The notes beneath the pieces were generated by a model. That model was not told the origin of the DNA and ran no database searches. It saw only the letters and a program-made list of their open reading frames with translations. Shown in pieces: positions 13,161-26,700 of a DNA stretch of 64,000 bases (the stretch's first letter is position 1; each line of letters begins with the position of its first letter). The stretch spans positions 27,787,872 to 27,851,871 of the forward strand of contig JACDQD010000004.1 in assembly GCA_019843655.1 (NCBI GenBank), given 5' to 3'. A program made the translations under genes and the position numbers. The stretch comes from Lethocerus indicus (Eukaryota > Arthropoda > Insecta > Hemiptera > Belostomatidae).

Positions 13161-13455
13161 CCAGGAAGGAGTAGAGGGGTGTAAACGGTACGGCGAGAGT
13201 GCAGAGGAGGATGTCGGACAGTGCGAGATTGGTGATGAAACAGTTGGTGACTGTGTGCATGGCCTTGTTGCGGCCGACGACATAGCAGACGAGCACGTTG
13301 CCGAAGAGGCCGAGGACGAATATGCTGGTGTAGAGGACGCAGAACAGGGCCTGGACCACGTTGTCGTAGATGATGTCGTCGCGTCCAGTGATCAACGCTG
13401 AGTCCTCTTTGTCCTCCGAGGAGTTGTGCACCCCGTCGAACAAGGAACCGTTCAT
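13161..13455 (-). CDS. sNPF-R: First coding exon of an NPY-like neuropeptide GPCR, probably the short neuropeptide F receptor (partial)
   Basis: This exon encodes the N-terminus, TM1, intracellular loop 1 and TM2 of a rhodopsin-family receptor, which would act at the plasma membrane as a G-protein-coupled neuropeptide receptor. It has 98 codons plus one base. Visible marks are two N-glycosylation sequons (N2-G-S, N11-S-S), TM1 at about residues 36-61 with the GN motif (N53, position 1.50), a basic loop (R62-N-K), and TM2 at about 69-93 with NLALSD (D81, position 2.50) and the PFTPLY block before FLG. The ATG at 13455 is the only one in frame: a TAG lies at 13600-13602 and the longer frame opens only at a GTG. 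It has A at -3. The exon ends G|GTGAGT (donor at 13160-13159), splitting a Gly codon in phase 1. The TM2 block is typical of insect sNPF receptors; the RYamide receptor is the main alternative. TM3-TM7 are not in the window as far as I can see. Confidence 0.85.
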
Positions 13456-13602
13456 CGTCCCGTCAGTGATTGGACGCGTAGAACTCTTTTCGGAAACTAA
13501 CTCGACAATTATCCGTTTGACATCAGTCACCTCCTCACCGACGACAGACAACTTCCGACTGGCAGCGAACGGGTGTAGATGTAGCACGGGCAGGGGAAGC
13601 TA
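13456..13602 (-). promoter_or_regulatory. Probable 5' UTR or upstream exon end of the receptor
   Basis: The receptor frame stays open for 48 codons upstream of the ATG to a TAG at 13600-13602, but contains no ATG. I therefore read it as untranslated leader, not coding. No TATA box, initiator or polypyrimidine-AG acceptor stands out, so the transcription start or upstream exon boundary is undetermined. Confidence 0.35.
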
Positions 13603-16600
13603 TTCTCACCGAAAGCAGTCCAGCTCAACAGCATCGTTCGAAACGGCCCTGCAATTAAATTATTCTTAATTGCAATTATTGAAATTATTTTTAGACAGTA
13701 CATATCCACTATTTTTAACGTAACATTTTATTTCATTCGTAAAAAATTCAAATGATCAAAATAAGAGTCAGGAAACCATGAGATACAAATTTCTGCAACC
13801 ATAAATAAAGTTTTCCAAAAAGGCGATAGAGCAGCAATCGTTAAAAGTCATTAGTTATAGCAGCGATTCGAATATATACCCTCGAGAAGATAAAATGGTT
13901 GTGATAAAATCGTATCGCTGTCAAAAACCCTTCGAGCCCATAACTCAGTTTACCGGTTATTATAACATCGCGGCATTTATCATGAGGAAAAATGTTCAGA
14001 TCACTCGGGACAACTTTGGAGAGTTGGGCAAGTATTATTTGGAAGGAGGACGGGCCGCTTCGGTTGGAAGTGAAGCGCCACTTAAAATGGAGGATTAGAC
14101 CGCGGGGAAATCGATCGATATAAAAGTCCGGGAACAAAAACCTCTATTTCGGATGAAACATTAAGGGATCGCTGGAAGAAGTGTGATAAATAAGGTTAGA
14201 AGAAGTAAAGTAAGAGGACGTCCATTAGCAGAAACAATACTTCGCTTAGCCTCCATTCTTTCACCCCCGGAGGATCAGGAGGGAGGCTCTGTTGTGGTTG
14301 TGATGGTTTGGGAGTGGGCGGAGTGGCGGCGGCGCTCTAATACTCCTTAGCCCTTATCTCACGTTCCGAAGCATTAAGGAGCGCCATAATTAATATCAGT
14401 TTAACTCCCCTCTTAATTATAATGACCTAATACGAATTCCAAGCAGTTTGCGATTGTTGTTGGGAATCTGTGTACCAAAGGAGGAAAATGAAAGCGCGCT
14501 GCGGATACATAAAAATACTTTCAATTGTCGCAAAAAGGTTTTAATCAATACGAAAATAAACATATCCAAGTAAATAAACTAATTGCCGCTGTCGTGATAT
14601 ATACTGCTTACTTCAAGGGAATATTTTCACTAAGATTTGTAGAGAAAGTTAGCCACTTACTATATATAATTATTTGTAAAACCGAGAGGATATGTGAACA
14701 TAAATATTATTTATATTGATGAAATATATGAGGAGGGTATGTAATTACTTGTTTACGTACATAACACAAGTGATAACTACAGGGATATTGATTTCTTTAA
14801 ATAATAATCTCACGGTAGATTATGGTTAACTGAAATTGCAAACACCGAGGTAGGTGAAATTTTCGCAGATAAATTATTCGGAAACCTGGGAAGCCGTTAA
14901 AAAATTCAATAATTTATAAAAGTAAGATTATAGAAAGATAATGGGAAGTAAGATTAGAACTAAATGACGCCTCACGTTTTAGGTACAAATTTCAGGACGA
15001 GATCGGGTAATGAAGGCGTCCTATATCAAATGGCCGAGATGTATAGGCGAGATCTGAAGTCCAACCCGAGATTGGTAGAAGGGTAAATTATCCCCTAACC
15101 TGGGGTTGAACAGGGAGAGTGGAGAAATTAGTCGCGGGCGGTGTAAATAGTTTAATGGCAACGAGCGTACACCTAACCCGTGAGGGGTGGGAGGGGGTCG
15201 GCCCGATTCTCAGCCGGCGGCCCACAAACTAAACGCTTGATTATAAATTCAATTTGTCTGGCATTGTTTAGCCCTGGCTCGGGTAGCCGGTCCACATGTT
15301 CCTCCCTCCTAAACCGCCTACTAAGCTTGCCAGTATTCAATTTGCGCATTAACCCGCCACCAGTCACATATACATTTCCAAACCGATGGTACCCTGGATT
15401 CGCCCCGTTCTATTGTCCAAAGGATGGAAAAAACTCACTTGACCCAGATGCTTTTGTGGTCTGAAGAACGGCTATTGTTCTTTACTCGTTGGTATTGGAT
15501 TTTTTTATTCGTTGTACGAATGGAATTTAGATATGTTCTTATGACTGGAAAAACCACATTTCACTGTCGGAATATTAAAATCGAACCATTGGACTCTAAC
15601 TGTCTAATAATATCCTGAACGGAAATTCATGATATTACGAAGAATCGCGGACACCGGGGTATCAGCAATATCAAAAAATTTCAGCGCTCACCTTTCTGGG
15701 TTTGAAAATATTCAATGGCTTAATTATCTTTAAGTACACCGGCCATAGTACAGTATTGTGCGTATTTATGCGTTGGCGCGAATTAAAAATAAAAATCTCT
15801 AAACTATCGATATTCAATCAATATTAGGCAGTAATAATGTATGTATAATATAAAATAATTTAAGATTTTTGAAGTCAAAATCACGGGCATTGTTTAAAAT
15901 TAAAGTTTTTTTCCTCCTTACTTCCTTAATAGGCGGTATATATACGGTTTCAGTGTCTATTACACATGATAGGCACAGCGGGAAGTTTCGGTTATTAATC
16001 AACCGTGGGATGATCAAACAATGAGGAAAGGGATCGATGCAGGTGAGAGACTAAGCCGAATGGGGCCGGGGGATGAGTCATGGGTGCACCGCCTAAGACC
16101 ACCCGACCCAACCACTAGTATTAATCATTTCTTTGGCGGTTAGCTCTTACATCAGAACAAATGACCTCTTCACTGATATCTCCTCTGCTTCTGATGGAAA
16201 TCCAAACAAAATCGTCCAAACTAATACCATTAACTTATTATTTTATTAGTTAGTACGGACAATTGCCTCGGGCGAAGAACACTGGCCATTCTTCTCTTTC
16301 TTTCCTCTAGATGAAACCGACATCCTTTTGATTAACCCTTCCGGTCTAAGGATGTGCACACCCACAATATCATAATCTGAACCGATATTTTACAGTATAT
16401 ACATATCGTACAAAAGTTCGAAAAGAATATGTAAAACCCGGCCACTGCCCCTTTAGGAAATATCTGAAGAAAAGAATTTCGCTTACCTCCGCGTGGTGTC
16501 TCAAGGGACTTAATCCGCCGTCGCGAGTAAGCTGGGGATTTCGTGATTGAGGGTTCTTCGAGAGTTCACCTCCCGGACTAGAAAAGCTGACGCGCGTCTT

Positions 16601-17306
16601 GAAAAGAAAAAAAGATAAAATTGGATCGCCGATTCGGACAAAATGAATGCCAATTGGACGTTCGGCTGTGCATGAAGAAATAGCGACAATCAAGTTCCAG
16701 GTACTGATTGAACAGCATTGAAAAAAAAACCAATCAATTGAGAAAAACAACTTGAAACAAAGGAAATAGAACTTGGTACAAGCGGCATTGGATTTAACAT
16801 ACGGGGAACGGTATACCTGAAGAGGTATATTCGTTCAAAATTAGAGTGCTCCAGTGGTGTCCGTACATGTGAACTCGACTTTAAACCCATTTACCCTTGT
16901 TTATGTGTTTTGTATTTGATTAATTAACCTACGACTCTTGGTGTTCCATTTCCTTTGGTTGATGTCTTATTGTTTTGCCATAGAAATTTTCCTTTGATCA
17001 AGTTAAGCAATACCTGGAACATGACTGCCGCTTTTTTGATTCGCCGTGGGACGGCTAGCGGGTAAGCTGCCAACAAATTGCTAATGGACACTTTCTACTG
17101 TTAACTTTTCTTATAATCTCGGAGAAATTGCGAATGACTAGCATCGTGGTACAGAGCGAACAAATTTCTACTGAGGAAGGTACTACCCGAGTATCCAAAA
17201 AGCGCTGTCCTAGCTAAATAACAAAAAAAATTGGACGTGTGCACATCTGGATAAACGATTCGCAAATAAGCCCCGTTCGGCTCTCGTTAGGTCAATTAAG
17301 CGAAAG

Positions 17307-17313
17307 AGATAGA

Positions 17314-17381
<68 letters not shown>
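17307..17381. repeat. (AG)n microsatellite, about 31 uninterrupted units
   Basis: An imperfect GA-rich lead at 17307-17318 is followed by a pure AG run from 17319 to 17381, and then by ACA and a G7-C5 block (17384-17395). It is the longest microsatellite of the window. Low-complexity open frames across it are artefacts of the repeat. Confidence 0.95.
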
Positions 17382-17387
<6 letters not shown>

Positions 17388-20300
17388 GGGCCCCCACTGA
17401 GATATTCCTGAACGCCGCCGGTAAGTTTGTTGACGGAACCCGAGTATAGCAGGGCCGGGATGAGAAAAACAGGAGGGAGGGAAAAAATGGAAGTTTGTCC
17501 AGTTCTGAAGATGTATAATGGGGCGGGAGTTTGCCCTGCCAACAGTAGGGGGTAGTTATTGGTAGGGTGTGTACAATGGACGGCGTGTCAACATCGTTTG
17601 CGTCGACGCCAATAAAGAATTACAGGCAAACAGGAGGGTACAAGACCAATCAGCCGGCAGTAACTCATACAAGAATTGGGATCGGACCAAACTGAACCTG
17701 TGTTAAAATTAAGCTGCTCCGCCTCAAGTTTGCCACACTTAAGTGGCGGCTTTCGACTATTATAAAAGGACTAAACTCCCAACTTAATACTGTAGTTTGG
17801 TTAATCTTCTAGTGAAGAAGTTCTTCTACTCAAACCATTCTTTGTTATTAACAATCATTTAAATTTCTTATCCCAGTTTATAAACTGTGTAGCCGCGGGT
17901 GCCACCGCTTCGTTTATTTTCAAAGCAAGAGCCATACACATAGACCCACAATATTGTTAGTCGAAAAAATGAACTCCGACCTGCCTTATGTGACGATTAC
18001 TCGTACGAAATAGGACAGCTCGGTTTATCCATATCATCTATTTGGACCACTTCCAAATGGCGAGATGAAGCAATCACTTTATTTATTTTATTTTATTATT
18101 AACTAATATAATTTTACGAAATAACCAGACAATTCAAGTACTCAGTTGTAAAGGATTTTATTCTTCACAAAATTGCAGGAAGGAATAAAGCTAATTATCG
18201 TTTAACTCAGAGTAGACTGTCGAATAATACTCGGGGCGGGTAACTGGTCTGTTGCGTTGAATCCGAAATTTCGAATGAGTGAACAAGTTTATTGAACCCA
18301 TTAAATCATTAATGAAATAACAGCTTGCTTTCTGCGCGCGAGGAAAACGCTTTGCCACCGATTTGAATTGCCAACATTTACTGTCATTCACTACCTGTCG
18401 GGGTACAGTGACATGTTTTACCAATCACAGGGTGGGATTATTCTCAATACAGCAGTTTTGGCATTCATTTTCGAAATTAATCAATGCCCAAGTTAAGTTT
18501 AAAGTTGGCAAATTTCCACGAGTACAACCGACGTGCTATCATGGCCAAGTCGGGCTCTGTTCTGGCTTCTTTCGGCATCCTGAAAAAGAACTCGGGTCCA
18601 TGCGCCCGAGAGTTTAAACTCGCAGACAGACGGTATTAAGATGGCTCTATATCAGACAAGATGAACAGGTGGGAAATTATATGGAAAGGGACTTTTTAAA
18701 TCGAAAAGTCGGTCGGAGCATTTTACCCCTGCTGGTACATTATATCAGATGTCAAGCGAAAACTCCCCGAATATGCCCATTTTCTGTGCTGAATAATCAG
18801 ATTTGAATTGCCCCAAGGAGATAATAGCTAAATCGGTACCCGCACTTCAGGCGTCTTATCGCTCTACCTTCTTAGGGACCACTTTATAAAACCCATTCGA
18901 CCTCCATTCAGATTAAACCCTTAGACTTTGAAAATTCATAATAACCGTACAAACAGTTTTTCTAGTTGTTTTTAAAGTATTTTATTTGAGAAACTGATAT
19001 TAAATTAATTTATTAATAATTTATTTAATTAATTATTTATTTGTATATTATTTATATGCACTCATAAAATTATTATTATTTTTAATTTCTACATTTGCTA
19101 GTTACGTTAATTATTGTAAAATTCGCGATTTTGTAGCTAACGCTTGTACAGAGCATCAACAAGCTTCATCCCAACAACGTGAATGTTGAACTCCTGATAA
19201 TTAATTGGAAATCCTAGTAGTGTTTGTAGAGAAAAGACAGATATATTGTTGTTACTGCGTCGAATTATTTTGGTCAGTATTTTATTTTAGATTATTCTGT
19301 CGGTTTACGCCCATGAAAGCGGCCGTACGATTCGTGAAATCATAAAACGTCAACCGGAAACTCATTTACACAGCGTCGTAAATTCTTAAATCACGTGCAG
19401 TCTGATATCGTTCGTACGTTTGAATGACTTTCCGTATACTTTCCCAGCAATACAAGTTACAAATAAACTAAATACTCGGTTATTATTTAAACTCACGGTT
19501 GAATCATAAAACCATTTATCTCTCTCCTCAAATTTCAAATTGAATTATTTTTAAATTTAAAAAATACTAAAACACTGATTCTATACCTCGTTCAAAAATC
19601 ATTACAGACTAATGAGGCTGGCCTTACACGATAAACAGGAATAAACATGCGAGTATTTCCCCCTGACCCTGAATGAATGGGTGGAGGGGTCTCATTTTGT
19701 CTAGTTTCATCCCATATAAGAGGTCAGTAATGTTGTAAAGTTTTCCGGAAGTTCCACAAAAGTTCTATACCGAACTTTTCCCCCGGGACACAATTCCACT
19801 TGCACTGTTTCAGTGATTTTTTTTTAATCTGAAGGAGTCAAATCATTCGAGTTCCACGAAAATTTTAGATCTTCAGAAATATTCGAGATCGGTAATGATT
19901 TGAATTTGAAAGCGAGTTGAGGGAGGCCGTTAGTAATCAAGATCGATATTACGAAATGTTAAAACATAGACCGAAGCAAGAATTAAACATATTGACGGGG
20001 ATTTGAGTGACGTGAGTTCCCATCGAATAGACGGCCAATTAAAATAAAATAACAAGGTGGCCAACCTGTGTTTATTAAAGGTCCCTGACCGATGTAATTT
20101 GGCCGGCGTAGGGGGAGCCCGCCCTCTCGCTCCTTTTCCTACTTGCTATGCGTAGTTTCACATTCGTTTTTCATTAAACTGTCCTCCTGAAATACTTCCA
20201 GAATGCCATTTAAATTTTTTTTCCAGAGGAAAACCCCGTACTCTAGTCTTATTTATAAGCCAAAAATTAGTCGTGGAACTCCAACATTTGTTACTGACTG

Positions 20301-21771
20301 GAGCGACTATCAGATTCGTAGACTGATATAAATCTACAAAGGGAAATGTCTAAAGTTAAAAGGAACAAGCTAAAATTTTAATCATTTTCTCAGGGATCGA
20401 ATTTGCTGTCTACCTTCCACCTTAATCGATCATATTCCGCCCAACCCAATTGCCAACGAAACAAAGACTCGTTGGCACGCACTATGAATTATTTATAGTA
20501 ACAAGATAGTGATAAGCTCGTACAATATTCAAAGAAGAATTGGTACTGCGAGGAGTTCGGAGGTTCGGGGGAATTGTGCCGTTACCCGATTAAACCCCCT
20601 TATTCCCATAAGAGAGAGCTCGCAAAACTCCCCCACTAAACTGCCGGCCGTGATAACTACCGGATCACGTGACCAGAGTCCCAAACGGGCCTGGGAGGCA
20701 ATAAACTGACAATAAAATGATACTGAGGCGGATTAAACAACTCGTATAACAGGACAAGAGAAAATGAGAAATATTTCCAGAACACAATCCACATTGATCC
20801 TGATGCAATGACTTTTTTTTTTGAGATGTTACATTTTTCATACACTGCATTGGCTCCAAACAATGAAGTTTGCATCCGATAATCAAATTTATTGCCATTT
20901 TGATAATAAGTATACCATTACAGATAATGTTGGACTGACTTTAAACTTTGTTTGCCATATAACCTCCAGCTGACAAGGGTAGCAAGAAACTGGCAATGTG
21001 GAGGAAATCGATGTGCCAGGTGTTTATACTGAACAAGGCCAAATTTGCAAGAATATTCGGTATACTGGAAGTGCCCTATTTCAGGAACTTAACGAACCCC
21101 GACCAGACACCGTCCTAGATTATTTAGCGTCTTCTCCTAATAATTTTGCCACCGGGTCTTCAAATTAGGCTATGATTTGCCAGAGCTATAAATTCCCAGA
21201 AGTTAGTGGCGAGTATTACACCGTTTTATTAAAAATATTCCTGAAAATATTATATAAAAATAGCAAATATAAAAACCTGCGGCTTCGCGGGCAAAGTATC
21301 GGGTTAAGTTTAGTATTGATTGAGTTCAACATGCGATGTTGTGTTATATCTGCGGGACGATCAGCGTGACCAAGGGTGTAACCTAATTCTGAGACTTTAA
21401 TTATTATTATTATTTTTTTTGTTGCTCCACTAATTAAAGGACTATTAATTATTTACAAGCACTTCGAGCGGTTAACCGGTTCAAGGACCTGATTCGGTAT
21501 CGGTAAAATTGGTAATTACTCATTTGATCAGGGTATAATATTACACAATTCATATAGTATAATTACGGCCATGAGATCCCCTTATTAAGTAACTCCTATT
21601 TCGGGGAATGCGGTTTCGTGTAGGAACATATACACGTATAACCAGAGGCTAACAGTGAATTTAATAATAATGATACAACTAGGAGGGAAATACTATGTAA
21701 ATCGACCATTCGCCGTTATAGAAACGAACCTGACAACTAATGTAATTCTCTATGCACAATAGATCTGTCTA

Positions 21772-21795
21772 GATGGGAGACTCAATGCTCCCATC
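21772..21795. repeat. 8-bp hairpin
   Basis: GATGGGAG and CTCCCATC are separated by 8 nt. The function is unknown. Confidence 0.4.
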
Positions 21796-21993
21796 AAGAT
21801 GAGAATGGGTAATTAAGTTTATCACTGATGTGTAGAAATACGCTTATTTTGAAAATTCAGTTCAATAAGCCCGCCTAAGGAAATATATGATGGCTCGTGT
21901 TCAAGTCCCGGAAAAGGCCCCTTTGTTCAAGTTTTGCGGTAACGAGCGCGACAGCCTCCTCGACCTCCCTCCAGCGCTCAACTTCGCCCCCAG

Positions 21994-22092
21994 ATGAATT
22001 ATCGCTGTACTTGTAACATCAATTACAAATTTTACAAAGAGGGCCAGAAGAAGAACAAAGCCACATCAGTTGGGCGGGAGGAATTGTTCGAG
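21994..22092 (+). CDS. Candidate short exon, unknown protein
   Basis: A pyrimidine-rich stretch ending CGCCCCCAG precedes 99 nt of open frame (33 codons, phase 0 at both ends) and the donor GAG|GTGAGC at 22093. The peptide begins MNYRCTCNINYKFYKEG and is Lys and Glu rich. No domain is recognisable, and the signals could be chance. Confidence 0.2.
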
Positions 22093-25000
22093 GTGAGCGG
22101 AATTTTTCATAAGGGACCTCCTCAGTCATTTATAAATGATCAGGTCAGTATACAACTGTTCAGGCCAACAATTTTTATATTCCTAACCGGCTTAAGAATC
22201 ATCCTATTATATATTCTATTCTGATTGTTGTTTCGGCAATACACGCTGTGATACATGATTATTATTGAGGTACGTGTGTCATAAATACATACAAGTCAAC
22301 TTTATTTTATTTAATTTCAAATACATTTATTGCACCCGTTCAGCTTCGGTTTTATGTATTTATTTTCAGTGAAACTGAACTATAAAATTTGGTGAACGGA
22401 GGCTTGGAGTCAATAAGGCGCCGTTGAGAAATCGGTCCGTAGATTAAACGACTGGATATTTGTCGCTGTCTGGCTATTTGGGACAGAGATGTCCGATACC
22501 GAGCGGGCCGCATTAAGAATTTCGAATTGCCCGTCGATGGATAATTAAAGCCGACTGTGAAAAAGCGACCGAATGAAAATAATGGCCAATTACCTCGAAC
22601 CTATCCAAGCTCCGAGTGCCAAATGGCCAGTGGGATGTCTTACGTTTCAGGCGCCATACTTTAATACTTTCTTTAAATGATACGAGTTGCATACCCGCGG
22701 ACTGGCAGATGCATACATCTCCACACGTTGTCTATTCAAATATAAGGCTATATAAGTTTCGGTCCGTTGTCCGCATCAACAAATAGTCGTGCAATTTGTC
22801 ATTCCAGATATTACCCCTGTATTATGATTGTAATACACATTACAGAGATTCATTCTTGTGCCCATCTACATAGAAGTTGTCCGCCATCAAATTATGATAG
22901 CTAAAACTCCAATCATTAGTGTCGGAATATTTTCTTACTAAAATAAGATTAATATTGCGCGTAATTTTAACGTAATACGCGTACAACAAATGTACTGGAA
23001 TTCATATAATTTAGACAGTAGATGTGTTTTTTTTTATTAATTTGGGAAGAATATGTTATTTTTATTTCGTTCCCGTCTGTACTCAATGTGTATAACAACC
23101 CACTTCGGTCGTATTTGGGACGCCGATGAGGTTTACACTCCAAAAAGGTTTTCCTCTGTTTCGGCAGTCAAACAGAATGCGAGTTGATCCCACCTACCAG
23201 AAAGGTATTTCGGTACACTGTGCCAATATTGACTCTGGACCCGCCCAATTTAGTTTAAATAACGCAAACGAACCGCGATCATTCATTATGTTTGAAATGT
23301 CCCTTGAAGAGGATTCGAATCGAATACCGCCGGGAGTGGAAAGGACGGAAATGTGGGTTTATCGAATGGGAATATATGTTTTGTAATGCTTCGACAATAT
23401 TTGTATTGAGATTTTCTATTACTATTCACATTCTACAGTGTTTTGTGCGGTATGCATCAGTAGAATTAACCCAATTTCCTTTTAAGCTTTTAAGAAAACG
23501 CTCAATAATCACCGTATGGCTTAATTCATTTACAGTCTCCGGGATTTATCTCCGTTCATCTGTTTTATCTTCAAATAACACTCACTCTCGGTTATTTTTC
23601 CTGTTGGTAGTCCATCAAGTGACGAAAAGACTGGTTAATGGCGATAATAAAGAAATAATTAATGATGCCCGTTATATAATACGGTCTTCATTACAAGGAT
23701 TATGAACTTCGTGAAAGTATAACAACGGGCTAGTTACACGGAGGGGGAGGCGGGGCAATTTTTAATTTCAAACTTAAATGAGTTCTTTCTCCCGGAGTGA
23801 TTACACTGAAAAAAAACATTAATTTTTATATATATCTTGGACATACTTCGTTTGTGCGCAGGCCTTTGCATCCTTTCATGGGTGACAGTTTAAAATTTGA
23901 AATTAGGCAATAATGTAAAATTTTACATCGAATATAAAGATCAGTATCCTGCGGAGTACATAACATGAAACGATTTTAAGTGATGATTTGGCATGGACGC
24001 CAATTTAACTGTTTCTCCTTGAAAATTTTACAGTGCCTTTAGAATGACACTCATTATGATTTCATACCGAACTTTCATTGAAGTGATTTTTCATACGTTT
24101 AAAGTATATTATAGAGATAGGATAGTATATCATAGAGGCACCTACAGCTCCTATAGCAACAATTTCTAGGGCTGACATTCGCAGAAAGGGTTTTTTCTCA
24201 ATTATCTAATATCTTCGAACAAGACGAGTAAGGTTTTCCATCTGCGATATTTCTACCATTGCCAGTATAAAACGCGAACTCCTCTACGTGGCGTGTTCAA
24301 ATTAAACGGGTAAATAGCATTCATTTTTCGTTTATCCCAAGCCTTTCTTTATGCCCTTGATGGATAACGAACATTTAAATGACTGGTAGAAGGATATCCT
24401 GTTGGTGGGAAAAATAAACCCACGAGGCAGGATGTGTGATAAACTCGTTTGGTAAATATCGGATAAACTCCCCGAGTCTTCTACACCACTCTGCCAGTGC
24501 TTTTATCCCGGCGGTCTCCATCGGGTATAAATTGGCTATGAAAAATTCTCTCCCGGCCCCCGCGACTAATTGCACCGGGTTTCCTCCCTTTACTGCTCCC
24601 CACTCCGAACCCTATTCAATTTGGGACCTTTTTGGAATTTCGCCGAAAAATTGCATTTTGAAATGGGAGAATTATCCGTTTCAATCTCTCGCCGCGGTTA
24701 CGGTTCTCAGCTGGACAAAATCCGATCCCAAAACAGATCTTTTATGATGGTTCAAATAGATCAAAGCCTCTAAATGTAGGGACGAAAGTGCCCAGTTCGG
24801 CGTAAAGCATATTTAACGTGCCACAATGTATTGTTCATTGTATTCGAGAATTATATATGTTGCTTAATATTAAGTTGCTTACATTCTTAAAATTTAGATT
24901 TTTTTTAATATTAATTTTGACTGAGCAATTTTCCTGACTTTGACTCAATTGTAGTGATAGTGATAGTGTTGACTGGACACCATACCGGTAACCAACGTGC

Positions 25001-26360
25001 ATAATTTCCGCACTAATCTACATTAGGATAGGATAAGGAAGGAAGAACCAGCTACCAAAGCTTTGCCGAATGTTGCTTTAGGCGAAATTACCAAGTGGTG
25101 ACATTAGGCCTCGAGAAGCAGACAAATATTTCCTTCCAGCTAATTTCGTCTTTTCCAAATAAAATTATGCTTCATATTTCATATCGTCTTACCATTGAGA
25201 TACGATGTATATCAACAAGTATATCTGCTGATATAATCACAGTAATAAGTGTGGCGAGCCAACAGGGCTGCCACAAAAGTCTAAGTTTTATCGTCAAAAT
25301 TAAGGTCATTTGAGAACCAAGTTACTCCAGTTGAGGAGAGAGAAAACCAAACCATTAAAGACGGTGGGGGTCGCTGAGCGAACAATGGAGGGGCAGAACA
25401 CTAATTAGAGCACTGGCTCTTTGTCGATCGCCCCATATTCTACCAATTATTTCGTGCCGCAGTTAACAACGGAATAAGAGTTCATTGTTTAACTCTGGCA
25501 ATTAAATTTCAGAGGTAGCTGACCCCGTTCATAACGCGTTGCGATCGTCATTAGTGAACTGACAATTAATAACGCAAACTTGTCAAGTTAAATTCGATTA
25601 GGTAACTTAGAATGAGCAGATATTTATCAGGTTCCCTGTAAAGTCTTGACGGGTTGGCCGCGGATCAGGGGTAAGGAATTATGGATAATCACTTTTGACG
25701 ATCTGAAAATACCTTTTTCAACACAATACAATTATATCTGTATTCTTAAAAATCTTCTCGTTTTGTTCGCTTTATTGGACAGTAGTAACGTCACGTATAT
25801 GCCCATATTTTTGACCTTCATTTATTTAATATTCGAGGACAGACGTCTATAGTTAACACCCCGGCTGTTACCATATACATATCCAATAATGAATGGCCAC
25901 TAGAGTAATGGTTCCACGAGATTGAGGTAACGAATGTAAGTCCAAAGTCAAAATATTTATTTAATAAATATTCGTCCATGCCATAAAATATGAGCAATGC
26001 CAAAAATTACTCCCTTCGTATTTTTAACGTTAAATTGGAATGAATTACAGCATTCCACGCACTATCATAAAACACAATATCTTCATAACTGAAGGATGAC
26101 TTCCGCGCCATGTATCGGATGAAATATTATCTGAATTCCGGTTTTGTCGCGTACATCGACCCACTCGCCACTGGGAGCCGTGTGAGTTAGTCACATGAAG
26201 GGGATTTGGTAAACAGAGTATAAAAAATTCAACAGTCCAAAGAACGATTTGGCTGCCGACAAGTTATCGGTACACGCCATCGTTGAGTTATTGCAAGGGA
26301 GCAGTGGCAATAGGGACAAAATGACTAGCACCTTTTATATATGTTAAATTGTCTTTAAAT

Positions 26361-26700
26361 ACGAGTTCAAATTCTTCTATCGTCCTAATTGCTATTCAAT
26401 AAGGTCCTAGTAATTAAGGGTATCGTCTCCTCTTTGTTGTGTTGAAAAACTGTACACAATAAACTTGTCTTCTGTGAATGAATAGGGTGTTTCCTTCTTT
26501 ATGTGTATATATTGCCAAGAAAACATGGAAAACAAAGCATTTCGAGATTTCATAAAAACGATAATTGTTAAATTTTCTTCTAACGAGTTCACTTTTTCCT
26601 AATGGTATTCAATAAGGCTGTCATTAGTGATATCGTCGTGTTGAAAAGCTGGACGAAAAATGTTTTCTTCGGGTTATGAATAGGGGTGTCCTCTCGTCTC
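26361..26700. repeat. Diverged direct duplication, two copies about 215 bp apart
   Basis: Copy A starts at 26361 and copy B at 26583. Shared words in the same order are ACGAGTTCA, TATTCAATAAGG (26393-26404 and 26606-26617), TATCGTC, TGTGTTGAAAA or GTGTTGAAAA, CTG.AC, TCTTC, and ATGAATAGGG followed by TCCT. Similarity extends over about 120-140 bp with indels. No coding sequence is evident in either copy. It could be a decayed tandem repeat, or two fragments of an unrecognised transposable element. Confidence 0.6.

Larger units (their letters stand above)
13603..26360. other. Region upstream of the receptor exon, no supported gene
   Basis: Holds the long (AG)n tract (17.3 kb), TTTAT-rich simple sequence (about 18070-18100), a very AT-rich stretch (about 18960-19100), the hairpin at 21772 and the weak candidate exon at 21994. 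The receptor promoter may lie here but no core element is recognisable. Confidence 0.5.
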
